A DNA stretch of 64,000 bases, taken from assembly GCA_964564015.1 (NCBI GenBank), contig CAZLZR010000021.1, positions 1-64,000 of the forward strand. Reading direction: 5' to 3'. The stretch is from Acetivibrio sp964564015. GTDB lineage: Bacteria; Bacillota; Clostridia; Acetivibrionales; Acetivibrionaceae. This document shows, one piece after another, positions 36,477 through 44,725 of the stretch. The notes under the pieces are model-generated. The model did no database searches. It had not been told where the DNA came from and saw nothing but the letters and a program-made list of their open reading frames with translations. How positions within the stretch are numbered: the stretch's first letter is position 1; each line of letters begins with the position of its first letter. The position numbers were made by a program, and so were the translations under genes.

Positions 36477-37820
36477 TCATCCCTTTATTCTGGCATAAAC
36501 CTTCAATCCCAGATTTGTAAATAATGCAAGGAGCACATTGTCATTCTGTAAAAATCTAAATCCAATATTCGCAACAAGTGTCAATACTTTGTTCCCCTTC
36601 ATGGAAAAGCTCCTCTTAAAAATTCTCCTGTAGCTGTACGCTTCCTTTTTTATCTTATGGTAAAGCTCCTGCAACTCTTCATGACTCATGTTCTTTGGTT
36701 TAAACACTACATTTTCAGTGTCATAAAGAGCCATATCGTCAGTAATTATACGGCCTTCCTCTTTCATTTTTTCATAAAGCCTTGTACCGGGAAAAGGTGT
36801 CAGGATAGTAAATCTTGGAAGGTCTATACCCATATCGTCAATAATATCAAGCATTTCCTCTATACTTTCTTTTGTATCTGCGTCAAAACCAATTATGAAG
36901 TGGCCCAAAATACGCACTTTATTTTTGTGAAAAATCTCTATAACCTCTTTGTACTTTTTAACATCATTTAATTTCTTTTGAGACTCAACATTATTTGTCT
37001 GAGTAAAGGATTCAAGGCCAATAAGCACACCGTCACATCCGCTTCTGACCATCAAATCGAAGAGTTCACGGTCATAGACAACATCCATGGTTGAAAGTCC
37101 CATCCATTTGACCTTCAGCGGAATCAAGGCTTCATAGAACTTTTTGGCATATTCCTTGTCCGAATTGGGGCTTGGATCTAAAAAAAGGAGTTTTTTACTT
37201 TTAAGTTGCTTTATTTCACTTACTACTTCCTCTATTGGCCTGGAAAGGCTTTTTGAACCATAAATATGGTTTATTGTACAAAATGAACAATTATTCCGGC
37301 ATCCCCTATTTGCAATAATTGTGGGTATGGGCATATATAGTCCCTTTGGTTGTATATCCCTTCTTGGGACAGGCATGGAAAGCATACATGTATCCGACTT
37401 TGTGTGATGGTAAAGCTTTTTGGGCTCTCCGTTTTTATAATCTGACAAAAGCTGAGGCCAGATAAGTTCTCCGGGGCCCACAATAACAGAATCGGCATGC
37501 TGAGCCGCTTCCTCCGGTACAAGGGTTGGATGGGATCCACCAAGCACAACAAAAGTACCCTGTTTCCTGAAATAATCCGCCAACTGATATGCCCTTGGGG
37601 ATGAGGAGGCGGTGCAGGTTATTCCCACCAGATCATAGTGCTTTTTATGGTAACAAGGTTTTTGAACGCCCTCATCCACAATATCAATGTCAGCATTTAA
37701 CTCCTTCGGAACAAGGGCAGCAAGAGTAGTAAGAGTTAATGGCGCATATCCTATATTGTTTTTAAGCAAACCTCTATAATGGTATATTCTGTCTTTCGGC
37801 AATATTAAAAGAATCTTCAT
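36477..37820 (-). CDS. Cobalamin-binding-type radical SAM protein (first paralogue, operon leader)
   Basis: The 447-residue protein has a B12-binding-like domain (about 1-140; VVLGGSHPTLVPEEAAQHAD), the radical SAM cluster C174, C178 and C181 (NRGCRNNCSFCTINHIYG) and a C-terminal region with LTPFPGTRLYEKMKEEGR. It is more distant from the two other paralogues than they are from each other; its segment at the cobalamin His site reads DEGVQKPCYH, without DxHxxG. It is the first gene of the leftward operon, with a -10-like TATAAT at 37847-37852 just upstream. Its substrate is unknown. Confidence 0.88.
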   Translation of the reverse strand: MKILLILPKDRIYHYRGLLKNNIGYAPLTLTTLAALVPKELNADIDIVDEGVQKPCYHKKHYDLVGITCTASSSPRAYQLADYFRKQGTFVVLGGSHPTLVPEEAAQHADSVIVGPGELIWPQLLSDYKNGEPKKLYHHTKSDTCMLSMPVPRRDIQPKGLYMPIPTIIANRGCRNNCSFCTINHIYGSKSLSRPIEEVVSEIKQLKSKKLLFLDPSPNSDKEYAKKFYEALIPLKVKWMGLSTMDVVYDRELFDLMVRSGCDGVLIGLESFTQTNNVESQKKLNDVKKYKEVIEIFHKNKVRILGHFIIGFDADTKESIEEMLDIIDDMGIDLPRFTILTPFPGTRLYEKMKEEGRIITDDMALYDTENVVFKPKNMSHEELQELYHKIKKEAYSYRRIFKRSFSMKGNKVLTLVANIGFRFLQNDNVLLALFTNLGLKVYARIKG

Positions 37821-38149
37821 TTTACCCCGTCCGGTTAGTATATTTTATTATAATTGAAACTTCAGACTTACTCTTAACAAGTACTTTTATAGAACGTAAA
37901 AACAGCTATGCTTTATTACAGCTTATAATTACTAGATTATTATAACTCAATCAATATTACAAATCAAACATACCTGTGGGGCGGGTGCGTGTAATAAATG
38001 TAAAGAAAAAAACATGCACCCCTGTGGGGCAGAAATTCCCTTGCCGTTTATATGCTCCTGTTCTTTAAAAAACAGTTTGTATCTGCTATAATTAAGTCAC
38101 TTGTTTTATTGCAATACTTACCGCATATCCAAGTAAAGCGAGGTCATCT
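37821..38149. other. Divergent promoter region of the radical SAM / glycosyltransferase cluster
   Basis: This region of 329 bp has -10 boxes on both sides: TATAAT read leftward at 37847-37852 and TATAAT read rightward at 38087-38092. Both -35 boxes are weak. A 39-bp mobile repeat with target duplication sits between them. No cobalamin riboswitch motif is seen. Confidence 0.5.
37983..38021 (+). mobile_element. 39-bp minimal copy of the inverted-repeat element with perfect 9-bp target duplication
   Basis: It runs from GGGTGCGTGTAATAAATG through TAAAGAAAAAAAC to ATGCACCC. CTGTGGGGC stands immediately on both sides (37974-37982 and 38022-38030). The left 28 bases match the left end of the full elements; on the right only the last 8-10 bases remain. 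Confidence 0.75.
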
Positions 38150-39370
38150 ATGAACAAAACCTGTATATTTTTCAGCATTCCGTTGTTCGGGCATGTCAAC
38201 AGCAGTCTTCCTCTGTTGAAGCAATTAATTTCAGAAGGCTTTACCCTATATTACCTTTCTGATGAAAAGTTCAGGCCAATGGCAGAAAATATTGGAGCTA
38301 TATTTATACCTTATTCCATAGATTTGAAAATTTATCTTACAGCTGATGTTGCAGAGAGTTACCTTAGAATATACTCAACAAAATTGGAAATGGACAGCAT
38401 AATGTATCAGGAAGCACTTTCGGCAATTGCTTCTCTCTCGCCGGATTTCATTATACATGACTCGATGGCCGGTTTTGCCAAATACGCAGCCATCACAATG
38501 AAAACAAAAGCAATTTGCATAATCACAAGCCTGGCAGTAAATCCTGCGGTTTTTATTACAACTCTTCCCGTACTTTTTCCGGTTACACTACTGATGCTTA
38601 CACATCCCTTTCAGACCTGGAAATTGGTGTCAGAAGGAATGAAAGGCAAAAAAATATATAAATATAAGCAATTTCAGCTAACAGATCCCTTTGTAAACGA
38701 AGAAGATCTGAATATTCTGTTTTCACCTCGCTGCTTCCAACCCTGTAGTCGCTTTTTCAGCAAAAAATATATCTTTGCACGACCAACCATTGACGAAAGA
38801 ATAGTCCTGAATTACACAGACTCACACATAGACTTCAAAGATCCTTCTATTCCATTGATATATGTGTCCTTAGGTACAATTGCTGAAAATAGCAGTGTAA
38901 GGTCAGAAAAATTCAAAGAAATACTAAATGTGTTAGCGCATCAAAAAGCCAATATACTAATCTCGATGGGAAGTCTTGATAATATTGAGATCCAGAATTC
39001 TGATAATATAAAGGTAGTGAAGTTTGTAAACCAGCTTGAAATTCTGAAAAGGGCAAATTTGTTTATAAACCACGGCGGATTGAACAGCATTTATGAGGCA
39101 ATCTGGTTTAAAGTGCCTCAAATTTGTATTCCAAATCAGGCTGAACAGCTCACTGCTTCAAAAATAATTGAAAAGAAGCACTGCGGAATATGTATCAAGA
39201 AATTCAGTGGCAAGAAACTAAAAAAGGCCATAACCCTTTTGTTAGACAGGTCAGGTAATTATAGTAAGAAGGTAGAATATAATCTGGACAAACTGTCCGA
39301 AAGTTTTAAAAACTCCCCCACTTTAGATGAGGTATTATCAATAATTACCGATTATCTGAAAAAACCTTGA
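38150..39370 (+). CDS. Macrolide-type (GT1) glycosyltransferase
   Basis: The 406-residue protein is of GT-B fold. The N-terminal acceptor half starts TCIFFSIPLFGHVNSSLPLL, the typical GHVNP-like opening of this family. The C-terminal donor half has PLIYVSLGTIAE and the nucleotide-sugar motif FINHGGLNSIYEAIWFKVPQ, then PNQAEQLTASKIIE. By family it moves a sugar from a UDP-sugar to a lipophilic acceptor. It faces away from the radical SAM operon and lies 18 bp before the giant activase-like gene. Given the lipid-like enzymes opposite, it may glycosylate their product (inference). GAGG lies 8 bases before the ATG. Confidence 0.85.
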   Translation: MNKTCIFFSIPLFGHVNSSLPLLKQLISEGFTLYYLSDEKFRPMAENIGAIFIPYSIDLKIYLTADVAESYLRIYSTKLEMDSIMYQEALSAIASLSPDFIIHDSMAGFAKYAAITMKTKAICIITSLAVNPAVFITTLPVLFPVTLLMLTHPFQTWKLVSEGMKGKKIYKYKQFQLTDPFVNEEDLNILFSPRCFQPCSRFFSKKYIFARPTIDERIVLNYTDSHIDFKDPSIPLIYVSLGTIAENSSVRSEKFKEILNVLAHQKANILISMGSLDNIEIQNSDNIKVVKFVNQLEILKRANLFINHGGLNSIYEAIWFKVPQICIPNQAEQLTASKIIEKKHCGICIKKFSGKKLKKAITLLLDRSGNYSKKVEYNLDKLSESFKNSPTLDEVLSIITDYLKKP

Positions 39371-39388
39371 GTAAGACTTTAGAAAGAT

Positions 39389-42300
39389 ATGGTGATAAAG
39401 CAAATGAAGGAATTATTTATAGGTGTTGATGTGGGAGCTGCCACAATTAAAATAGTTGTACAAGACGGTAACGGCTCCACTATTTTTGATATATATAAAA
39501 GACATTTACTTGAGATAAGAAACACTGTTTATACCCTGTTAAATGGAATTGTATCAGCTCATAAGGATTCAGAATTCCACTTGATGTTTACCGGTTCAGG
39601 CAGCATCGATATAGCTCAAATAATGTCTGTGGACTTCATTCAAGAGTTATTTGCATGCAAGAAAGCAATGGAAAAAAACGCCCCCAACACTGACGTAGTA
39701 ATCGATATAGGCGGTGAAGACTCTAAAATAATTTATCTGAGTGGAATAACCGATTATAGAATGAATGGAGCCTGCGCCGGGGGGACCGGGATATTTATCG
39801 ATCAGATGGCTGCCATCCTTAGCACAGACGCCGCAGGCTTAAACGAATTATCTAAAAACTCCCGGGTAAAGCATACTATTGCAGCACGTTGCGGGGTCTT
39901 TGCCAAAACAGATATAAACAATTTATTGAGCGAAGGTGCCAGAAAGGAAGATATTGCAGCAGCAGTTTTTCAAGCAGTTGCTCATCAAACTGTGGGTGCC
40001 CTGGCATGTGGGAGGAAAATACGAGGGAACATCGCTTTTGTCGGAGGGCCTTTCCAATACCTTTCCGAATTAAAAAAAGCCTTTATCCAACACCCAAGTC
40101 TTCAAATCAATAAAATTACCGATATGGAGGATGCACACCTCATCAACGCCAAGGGTGCTGCATTAGCTTCCAAATCAAGCCCTTTAATGTCCTTCAAAGA
40201 AATACCCGGCAGACTGGAATTACTGAAGGAATCGGAAAGCAAAAACAATTACTCTCTGCCCCGTCTATTTGCAAGCGAAAAACAGTTGTTGGAATTCAGA
40301 AAAAGACATGCTTTAAGTACAATACCCCAAGCCAAATTTAATATAGATTCAGGAGAATACATATTAGGTATTGATGCGGGTTCAACTACCAGCAAACTTG
40401 TTTTAATCAATTTAGAAGGCAAAATGGTGTATTCCTTATACGAAAACAATGTGGGCAACAGCCTTGAAACAGTAATCCGTCTTATAAAAAAACTGTATAC
40501 GAATATGCCTCAAAACTCAGTTATTGTGAAATCTTCCATCACCGGTTATGGTGAAGCACTCATAAAAAAGGCATTAACAATTGATCTCAGTGATGTTGAA
40601 ACCATTGCTCACTATAGAGCCGCACGCCAATTTGCAGAAGATGTTGAAACCATTATAGATATTGGCGGCCAGGACATGAAATATATTAAAATAAAAGGCA
40701 ACAGAATAGATAAAATAATGCTCAATGAAGCATGCTCGTCGGGATGCGGGAGCTTTTTGGAAACCTTCGCAGGAACACTCGGCTTAAAGCTTGATGAATT
40801 TTGTCAATTGGCCATTGAAAGCGAAAATCCCGTAGACCTTGGAACTCGTTGTACAATATTTATGAATTCCAAAATAAAGCAAGCCCAAAAGGAAGGCAGC
40901 TCCAAACCGGATATCATTGCAGGCTTGTGTTACTCTGTGGTTAGGAATGCCCTCGATAAAGTCTTCAAAATAAAAGATGGTCTCAAATCGGGAGGCAAAA
41001 TTGTTCTGCAAGGCGGAATGTTTTACAACGAAGCCGTCTTAAGAGCGTTTGAAAACTCCATTGGCAGGGAATGCTTGCGTCCTGACCACGCCGGACTTAT
41101 GGGTGCATATGGAATTGCACTGATTGCTCTGGATCAATATAAAGCTGAAGTATCAAATACTCACAGCAAAGCTCCGAAAGGTCTTTCCTCCAAGAACATG
41201 CCCAGTGGCATTCTTTCAAAAAGCGAAATAGACTCACTGAAACTATCCTTTTTTACAAGGAGATGCCAAAAATGTGAAAACAGCTGCCTGCTGACCATAA
41301 CGAAATTCAATTCCGACAGGGAATATATATCGGGTAATAAATGTGAACAAGGTCTCACAATTCACTCTGATTTAAAGGAGGAGCAGTTACCCAATCTTTA
41401 TAGCTTCAAATACAATAGAGTATTCAACTATCAACCCTTGGACAATCAATCTGCAAGCAGAGGAATAATCGGGATTCCCAGAGTTCTGAACATGTACGAG
41501 AATTATCCTTTCTGGTTCACTTTCTTTACAAGTCTGGGATTCAGAGTAGAACTATCCGACAAAACTTCAAAACAGATGTATGAGTCAGGTCTGGATTCAG
41601 TTCCATCAGAATCGGTTTGTTGCCCTGCAAAAACTGTACACGGCCACATTGAAAACCTTATTAGTAAGGGAATTAAAACAATCTTTCATCCTTGCCTGCC
41701 TTTCGAAAGGAAAGAAGACAACAACTCTGAGAATTGCTTTAATTGTCCCATTGTCTCAGCATATCCTGTAACTATAAATAATAATGTTGAAAACCTGTCT
41801 CTCTATGGAGTAAACCTTATAAACCCTTATTTATCAATCTGGAAAGGTAAATTTGTCGACAAATTCCTTCAAATTGACGGGTTTAAAAAATATAAGCTTG
41901 AAAAATGGGAGGTAAACAAAGCTTACAATAAGGCAAAAACCGAGTATTTAAAATATAAACAGGAAGTGCGGGATAAGGGTGAGGCTGTTCTCAATGAATT
42001 AAAGGATAGAAATCTCAAAGGAATAGTGCTTGCCGGCAGACCATACCATATAGATCCCGGCCTAAACCATGGAATAGATAAGCTGATAAATGGTCTTGGG
42101 TTTGCAGTACTGTCAGAGGATTCAATTTCCCATCTGGGGAATTTGCAGCGTCCTATAAGGGTTTACGACCAATGGACTTACCCCACAAGAATATATTCCG
42201 CTGCCTCCGTTGTCTGCCATTATAATAGTCTTGAATTGGTTCAACTAAGTTCTTTTGGCTGTGGTCTTGATGCCATCACAACCGAGCAGGTTGAAGAAAT

Positions 42301-43672
42301 ATTATCCTCTGCGGATAAGATCCACACTGTTTTGAAAATAGACGAGGTATCAAACTTAGGTGCTGTCAAAATAAGAATCCGCTCACTTATCAGGAGCTTG
42401 GAAAACAGAGAAACTCAAACCACGGGACCTAAGACACTGTATACAGATGAAGCAGTGGACTTTTCCAAAGCAATGTCCAAAGAATATACCATGTTGGCAC
42501 CACATATTGACTATACTCAGGCTTGTTTTTTAAAGGCCGCCTTTGAATCTGAGGGTCATAAAATAGAGATATTAAGGGAAATAACCTCTAAAACTGTTGA
42601 AACCGGCCTCAAATATGTCAATAACGACGCCTGCTATCCGGCTGTTTTGGTAATTGGACAGTTAATTGAGGCGCTTAAGTCAAATTCCTACGATAATAGT
42701 CGCATAGCTCTGGCCATATCACAAAGTGGAACAGGTTGCCGTGATAACAACTATATAGCCTTATTGCGCAGAGGACTTAAAAAGGCTGGCTATCCGGAAG
42801 TTCCCGTTGTGTCATTGAATCTGGCAGGCTTGGATAAATCACCGGGTTTTAAATTCACAGTAAAACTCATGAATAAACTGGTAATCGGAACCATTTATAG
42901 TGACCTGCTCCTAAAGCTGATACTTAGAATAAGACCCTATGAACTAATTCCGGGCTCAACCGAAGAGCTACATAATAAGTGGTTTGAAAAGTGCAGAGCC
43001 TCAGTTGAAAAACCGCACTTTAGAGAATTCAATAATAATATCATCAATATGCTTTGTGAGTTTGACGCCATCCCTATTCATGAAATCAGGAAACCTGTGG
43101 TGGGAATAGTTGGAGAGCTATTTTTAAAATACAACACCCAAGGCAATAATGAGCTTGTAAAACTCTTGGAAAAAGAAGGCGCAGAAGCTGTTATGCCAAC
43201 CGTAGTGAGCTTTTCACAATATATGATATCAAATCCCATAACAAGCAACAGCTTATACGTCCATGCACCTATAAATTCCAGAGTAAACCAAGTGCTCCTA
43301 AAGCTCTTGGATATTTATCTTAAACCTATGAAAAATGAATTTAAAAAATATACCAAATTTCATAGTTCCTGTGATATTTTTTATCTCGCTGACAAAGTAA
43401 AAAGTATTGTATCTGTGGGAAATCAAACTGGCGAAGGCTGGTATTTGCCGGCTAAAATGCTTGATTATCTTGAAAATGGAATTGAAAACATCCTTTGTAT
43501 CCAGCCTTTTGCCTGCCTGTCAAATCATATTACCGGCAAAGGCGTGATAAAGGCTGTTAAACAAATATATCCAAATGCCAATATTGCGACTATTGATTAT
43601 GATTCGGGAATCAGCCAGTCAAATCAAATTAACCGGATAAAACTCTTTTTGGAAATAGCCAAAAACAGATAA
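39389..43672 (+). CDS. Giant activase-related protein: two BadF/HgdC-type ATPase domains fused to a 2-hydroxyacyl-CoA-dehydratase-like region
   Basis: The protein has 1427 residues. ASKHA domain 1 covers about 8-270 (FIGVDVGAATIK, VIDIGGEDSK, NGACAGGTGIF, AARCGVFAKTD); domain 2 about 325-590 (ILGIDAGSTTSK, IIDIGGQDMK, NEACSSGCGSF, GTRCTIFMNSK). Both keep the two Cys that hold the shared [4Fe-4S] cluster of dehydratase activases. A DUF2229-like part follows (about 620-880) with RCQKCENSC, SVCCPAKTVHGH and NCFNCP, then GRPYHIDPGLNHGIDKL. The C-terminal third has NDACYPAVLVIG and SQSGTGCRDNNY. Known relatives pump low-potential electrons with ATP into dehydratases or double-cubane proteins. Here activator and acceptor appear to be one chain. 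It may start at the ATG at 39404, with GGTGAT upstream. Confidence 0.85.
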   Translation: MVIKQMKELFIGVDVGAATIKIVVQDGNGSTIFDIYKRHLLEIRNTVYTLLNGIVSAHKDSEFHLMFTGSGSIDIAQIMSVDFIQELFACKKAMEKNAPNTDVVIDIGGEDSKIIYLSGITDYRMNGACAGGTGIFIDQMAAILSTDAAGLNELSKNSRVKHTIAARCGVFAKTDINNLLSEGARKEDIAAAVFQAVAHQTVGALACGRKIRGNIAFVGGPFQYLSELKKAFIQHPSLQINKITDMEDAHLINAKGAALASKSSPLMSFKEIPGRLELLKESESKNNYSLPRLFASEKQLLEFRKRHALSTIPQAKFNIDSGEYILGIDAGSTTSKLVLINLEGKMVYSLYENNVGNSLETVIRLIKKLYTNMPQNSVIVKSSITGYGEALIKKALTIDLSDVETIAHYRAARQFAEDVETIIDIGGQDMKYIKIKGNRIDKIMLNEACSSGCGSFLETFAGTLGLKLDEFCQLAIESENPVDLGTRCTIFMNSKIKQAQKEGSSKPDIIAGLCYSVVRNALDKVFKIKDGLKSGGKIVLQGGMFYNEAVLRAFENSIGRECLRPDHAGLMGAYGIALIALDQYKAEVSNTHSKAPKGLSSKNMPSGILSKSEIDSLKLSFFTRRCQKCENSCLLTITKFNSDREYISGNKCEQGLTIHSDLKEEQLPNLYSFKYNRVFNYQPLDNQSASRGIIGIPRVLNMYENYPFWFTFFTSLGFRVELSDKTSKQMYESGLDSVPSESVCCPAKTVHGHIENLISKGIKTIFHPCLPFERKEDNNSENCFNCPIVSAYPVTINNNVENLSLYGVNLINPYLSIWKGKFVDKFLQIDGFKKYKLEKWEVNKAYNKAKTEYLKYKQEVRDKGEAVLNELKDRNLKGIVLAGRPYHIDPGLNHGIDKLINGLGFAVLSEDSISHLGNLQRPIRVYDQWTYPTRIYSAASVVCHYNSLELVQLSSFGCGLDAITTEQVEEILSSADKIHTVLKIDEVSNLGAVKIRIRSLIRSLENRETQTTGPKTLYTDEAVDFSKAMSKEYTMLAPHIDYTQACFLKAAFESEGHKIEILREITSKTVETGLKYVNNDACYPAVLVIGQLIEALKSNSYDNSRIALAISQSGTGCRDNNYIALLRRGLKKAGYPEVPVVSLNLAGLDKSPGFKFTVKLMNKLVIGTIYSDLLLKLILRIRPYELIPGSTEELHNKWFEKCRASVEKPHFREFNNNIINMLCEFDAIPIHEIRKPVVGIVGELFLKYNTQGNNELVKLLEKEGAEAVMPTVVSFSQYMISNPITSNSLYVHAPINSRVNQVLLKLLDIYLKPMKNEFKKYTKFHSSCDIFYLADKVKSIVSVGNQTGEGWYLPAKMLDYLENGIENILCIQPFACLSNHITGKGVIKAVKQIYPNANIATIDYDSGISQSNQINRIKLFLEIAKNR

Positions 43673-43724
43673 TTGCATCATTCATATTTATTTTTAATCT
43701 GCAAACAATAATATTATTATATAA

Positions 43725-43795
43725 GGTGTTTCAAAAAAATTCATTAGTCAATATATATATTACCAACCCAATAGAATCAGCTTTTTTGAAACACC
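43725..43795. repeat. 14-bp perfect inverted repeat around a 43-bp AT-rich centre
   Basis: GGTGTTTCAAAAAA (43725-43738) and TTTTTTGAAACACC (43782-43795). No T run follows outside the stem on either strand, so it is not a simple terminator. It looks like the ends of a tiny deleted insertion sequence. No target duplication is seen. Confidence 0.5.
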
Positions 43796-43885
43796 CCATT
43801 GACCAGTTATTTTTTTGGAATTACCTAAATAACAAACACTAAAGTTAAATCTTTATTTTGTACCTAAATAAAGGAGGAATAACCA

Positions 43886-44032
43886 ATGAAGGAAAAAATG
43901 AGGGATAAAAAATTAGTTGAAGAACCAATAGGTGATCCGGCTTTCTACAACGACCAGATAGACGCAAATAAAGAGCCTGTTAAAGCAACCATGGAGAAGA
44001 AAAAAGGTAAAAAATGCAAAAACGGACTGTAA
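43886..44032 (+). CDS. Short, highly charged protein (48 residues) of unknown function
   Basis: This is a short gene with AAAGGAGG 7 bases before the ATG and a hairpin 14 bp past its stop. The protein begins MKEKMRDKKLVEEPIGD and ends KKKGKKCKNGL; about a third of residues are Lys or Arg, with an acidic middle (DQIDANKEP) and one Cys. It has no membrane segment. It is a single-gene unit between the activase-like gene and the ArsC-like gene. I do not recognise it. Confidence 0.6.
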   Translation: MKEKMRDKKLVEEPIGDPAFYNDQIDANKEPVKATMEKKKGKKCKNGL

Positions 44033-44046
44033 CTTACATTTTGAAA

Positions 44047-44072
44047 GGCTGGCGGATTATTTTCCGTCAGCC
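44047..44072 (+). terminator. Terminator hairpin of the 48-residue gene, abutted by a mobile repeat
   Basis: GGCTGGCGG pairs with CCGTCAGCC (one G-T). No T run follows directly; instead a repeat element begins at the next base. Beyond the element stands CCAGCCTTTTG, which pairs with AAAGGCTGG at 44044-44052 and supplies a T run. Confidence 0.6.
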
Positions 44073-44109
44073 AGGTGCATGTAATAGATGTTAAGAAAGA
44101 TATGCACCC
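44073..44109 (+). mobile_element. 37-bp minimal copy of the inverted-repeat element
   Basis: It begins AGGTGCATGTAATAGATG and ends GATATGCACCC, with the same build as the 39-bp copy at 37983. The flanks match only loosely (CCGTCAGCC on the left, CCACCAGCC at 44108-44116 on the right, 7 of 9). Confidence 0.6.
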
Positions 44110-44152
44110 ACCAGCCTTTTGATATATGCCTGAGTAATCTCTCTTTCACTTG

Positions 44153-44503
44153 TTACTTCAACCTTTCTTCCCAGTCATCCTTGTTAAAGCCTACCAATAC
44201 AATTTCACCGCTTATAATTATAGGACGTTTAACAAGCATACCATCAGTTGAAAGCAACTCTAATTGCTCACTTTCACTCATAGCAGGCAGTTTTTCCTTT
44301 AATCCCAATTCTTTATACATCAACCCACTGGTATTGAAAAACTTTCTAAGGGGCAAACCGCTTTTGTGATGCCAGTCCTTTAATTCTTCAAGGGTAGGGT
44401 TCTGTTCTTTAATATCCCTTAATTCATATTGTATTTCCCTTTCATCCAGCCATTTTTTAGCCTTTTGACATGTGGTACATTTTGGATAGCAAACAAATAA
44501 CAT
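44153..44503 (-). CDS. ArsC/Spx-family thioredoxin-fold protein
   Basis: The 116-residue protein starts MLFVCYPKCTTCQKAKKWL, with the CxxC site of Spx/YffB-type proteins (CTTC). It also has the family marks KFFNTSGLMYKELGLKEKL, DGMLVKRPIII and VLVGFNKDDWEE. The members split into arsenate reductases, Spx-type RNA polymerase regulators and proteins of unknown role. With no ars genes nearby and a CxxC pair, I would call it Spx-like but cannot decide. It is a single gene, divergent from the hydrogenase. Confidence 0.85.
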   Translation of the reverse strand: MLFVCYPKCTTCQKAKKWLDEREIQYELRDIKEQNPTLEELKDWHHKSGLPLRKFFNTSGLMYKELGLKEKLPAMSESEQLELLSTDGMLVKRPIIISGEIVLVGFNKDDWEERLK

Positions 44504-44624
44504 ATCTTACCTCCTGTTTCATATATTTGTCAGCACCATTATACCATATCATTGTGGCAATCAGCTTAAAAACAGCCAATTATAAAAATTTGACGAAAAA
44601 TAGTTAAAAATTTATCAAATTCCG

Positions 44625-44653
44625 ATGACAAGTTCAAAATACCTCGCTATAAT
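44625..44653 (+). promoter_or_regulatory. Promoter of the hydrogenase gene
   Basis: ATGACA (44625-44630), a 17-bp spacer and TATAAT (44648-44653) lie 72 bp before the start codon. A GAGGTG ribosome site precedes the ATG. Confidence 0.65.
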
Positions 44654-44725
44654 ATATATGTGATTATTAAAATTACTATCAGATATTTTGAATATAAATT
44701 TACAAATGTATTTTGAGGTGAAAAG

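Noticed and set aside
37821..38149. Cobalamin riboswitch before the radical SAM operon
   Set aside because: No B12-box-like conserved sequence or the expected long leader could be read.
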